DNA from: Peptococcaceae bacterium CEB3
GTDB taxonomy: Bacteria; Bacillota; Desulfitobacteriia; Desulfitobacteriales; Desulfitobacteriaceae
DNA: 64,000 bases
Assembly (NCBI GenBank): GCA_001029295.1
Contig: LDXJ01000048.1
Location: forward strand, 16,270 to 80,269
Direction of reading: 5' to 3'
Notes under the pieces: generated by a model
Database searches by the model: none
Seen by the model: the letters and a program-made list of their open reading frames with translations, nothing else
What the model was told of the DNA's origin: nothing
Part shown: one piece after another, positions 62,996 to 64,000 of the stretch
Layout: every line of letters starts with the position of its first letter
How positions within the stretch are numbered: the first letter of the stretch is position 1
Program-made: the position numbers and the translations under genes

Positions 62996-64000
62996 ATGTT
63001 CGCTACTCAGAAAGTACGGATTAAAGGGCTTACGCAAGCAGAATATGAGATTCTGTGTCTGCTCCATCGGTATGCCAAAAACCTCTACAATGTGGCGCTC
63101 TATGCTCTGCGCCAGCACTTTTTTGCGACGGGAAGACTGCTGAGCTTCAATAAGCTCTACCATCAGTGTAAAACAAATGAGAATTACCACTTGATCCAAG
63201 CCGGAGTCAGTCAGCAGCTCCTGAAGAGTGCGCATGGAAATATGAAATCCTTTCTGGCACTCAGCACAAAAGCGGCATTGGGGCAATATCCGGCGGAGAA
63301 AGTCAAGATTCCCAAGTATCTACCCAAGGACGGCTATTCTCAGCTTCTTTGTTCGATCAATGCGATCACTGTTCACGACGGCTTTTTTCAGATACCCATG
63401 TCCAATCGGTTCATGAAGGAGCATCCCGGCTTAACCATCAAAATTCGTGTACCGGATCGTATCGCTAATCAGCCCATCCGGGAAGTACGTCTAAACCCCC
63501 TCCACCATGCCCGCTTCTTGGAAGCGGAGTTCGTGTATAAAACAGCGGATACGGCCCAGCCTGTAGGGGAGCCGGAAACTTTAGCTCTGGATCTTGGGGT
63601 AAATACCCTGGCAGCCGGTATTAGTACTACCGGAACCGCGTTTTTGATCGACGGAAAGCGGCTGAAATCAGCCAATCAATGGTACAACAAGGAACGTTCC
63701 AGACTCCAATCAATGAAAGACCTGCAAGGGATCAAAGGCGAAACCAATAAACTTGCGTTGATCGCCTACAACCGGGAAAACTTCATGCGCGACTATCTGA
63801 GCAAAGCCGGTCACTTGATTTTGCAGCATTGCCTCGACAACAAGATCGGGCGGGTAGTGGTGGGTGTGAATCCCGGCTGGAAGCAAGCAATCAAAATCGG
63901 TCATGTGAACAATCAAAACTTTGTGCAGATCCCCTTCTGGAAATTCCGGCGGTTTCTGGCGTACCTGTGTGAAAAGAACGGCATTGAATACGTAGAGATT
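62996..64000 (+). CDS. tnpB: TnpB, IS200/IS605 family RNA-guided nuclease (3' end cut)
   Basis: 335 codons without a stop up to the window end, so it is partial on the right. RuvC-I segment LALDLGVNTLAAG with its aspartate, then the RuvC-II region RVVVGVNPGWKQ, where the usual glutamate is absent, as in the IGKN-type TnpB group. The C-terminal zinc finger and RuvC-III lie beyond the window. No tnpA is seen upstream. ATG 62996 has GAGGGGGTGA seven bases upstream. TnpB nucleases use an RNA from the element end to cut DNA. Confidence 0.88.
   Translation, partial: MFATQKVRIKGLTQAEYEILCLLHRYAKNLYNVALYALRQHFFATGRLLSFNKLYHQCKTNENYHLIQAGVSQQLLKSAHGNMKSFLALSTKAALGQYPAEKVKIPKYLPKDGYSQLLCSINAITVHDGFFQIPMSNRFMKEHPGLTIKIRVPDRIANQPIREVRLNPLHHARFLEAEFVYKTADTAQPVGEPETLALDLGVNTLAAGISTTGTAFLIDGKRLKSANQWYNKERSRLQSMKDLQGIKGETNKLALIAYNRENFMRDYLSKAGHLILQHCLDNKIGRVVVGVNPGWKQAIKIGHVNNQNFVQIPFWKFRRFLAYLCEKNGIEYVEI

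Overview
The window looks like a chromosomal segment from a spore-forming, anaerobic member of the Bacillota, most likely a Peptococcaceae/Desulfitobacteriaceae-type clostridium. The basis is: spoVS and the Gram-positive order ymfK–rodZ … pgsA … cinA … recA–recX–rny–ymdB–spoVS; strong AGGAGG-type ribosome binding sites with frequent GTG and TTG starts; a Gram-positive LexA (SOS) box at recA; a Tat-exported molybdopterin oxidoreductase with TorD chaperone and NrfD-type membrane subunit; and a tRNA 2-selenouridine synthase, which implies selenium use. Species-level assignment is not possible from the sequence alone.

Layout. 1–22.9 kb is a dense, mostly plus-strand housekeeping block: tRNA modification (mnmH), envelope shape and lipids (rodZ, pgsA), radical-SAM enzymes (YgiQ, RimO), a minimal FtsH-like protease with a membrane partner, cinA, a DEAD-box helicase, recA/recX, RNase Y, ymdB, spoVS, a dipeptidase, a PHP phosphoesterase and an aminotransferase. 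22.9–31.7 kb holds an HD-domain gene, guaB, glycerate kinase, a TetR regulator, uppP, an unknown gene, a DmpA-type peptidase and a divergent LysR regulator. 32–36.6 kb is a TorD–PhsA/PsrA–PsrB–PsrC-like respiratory operon ending in a clear terminator. 36.7–42.8 kb has unknown genes, thpR–GNAT–rnhA, a class II terpene (squalene-hopene type) cyclase and a TPR membrane protein.

42.9–49.3 kb starts with tRNA-Ala(CGC) and then changes character: lower G+C, decayed coding remnants, a Tat-exported beta-propeller-like protein, a duplicated 29-bp gene start, a PH-domain gene with a replaced 5' end, and a threonine aldolase fused to a thioredoxin. It looks like an accessory, rearranged region. 49.3–54.8 kb returns to core-like genes (MazG-like, deacetylase, CoA-disulfide reductase/rhodanese, LCP protein, NhaC antiporter).

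55–60.7 kb is the most striking metabolic locus: a SucC-like ligase subunit, a small cysteine-rich ferredoxin-like protein, a SucD-like ligase subunit, a CitE/malyl-CoA-lyase-like protein and an NAD(P)-malic enzyme. Together these could run glyoxylate + acetyl-CoA -> malyl-CoA -> malate (+ATP) -> pyruvate, the route described biochemically for the glycolate-degrading syntroph Syntrophobotulus glycolicus; the assignment here is inference from gene content. The window ends in a TnpB (IS200/IS605) gene cut by the window edge.

A recurring feature is a set of short degenerate tandem repeats, each locus with its own unit, in spacers and in two coding tails (about 5.05, 10.3, 23.5, 27.6, 28.6, 38.1, 41.8, 54.0, 56.7 and 58.2 kb).
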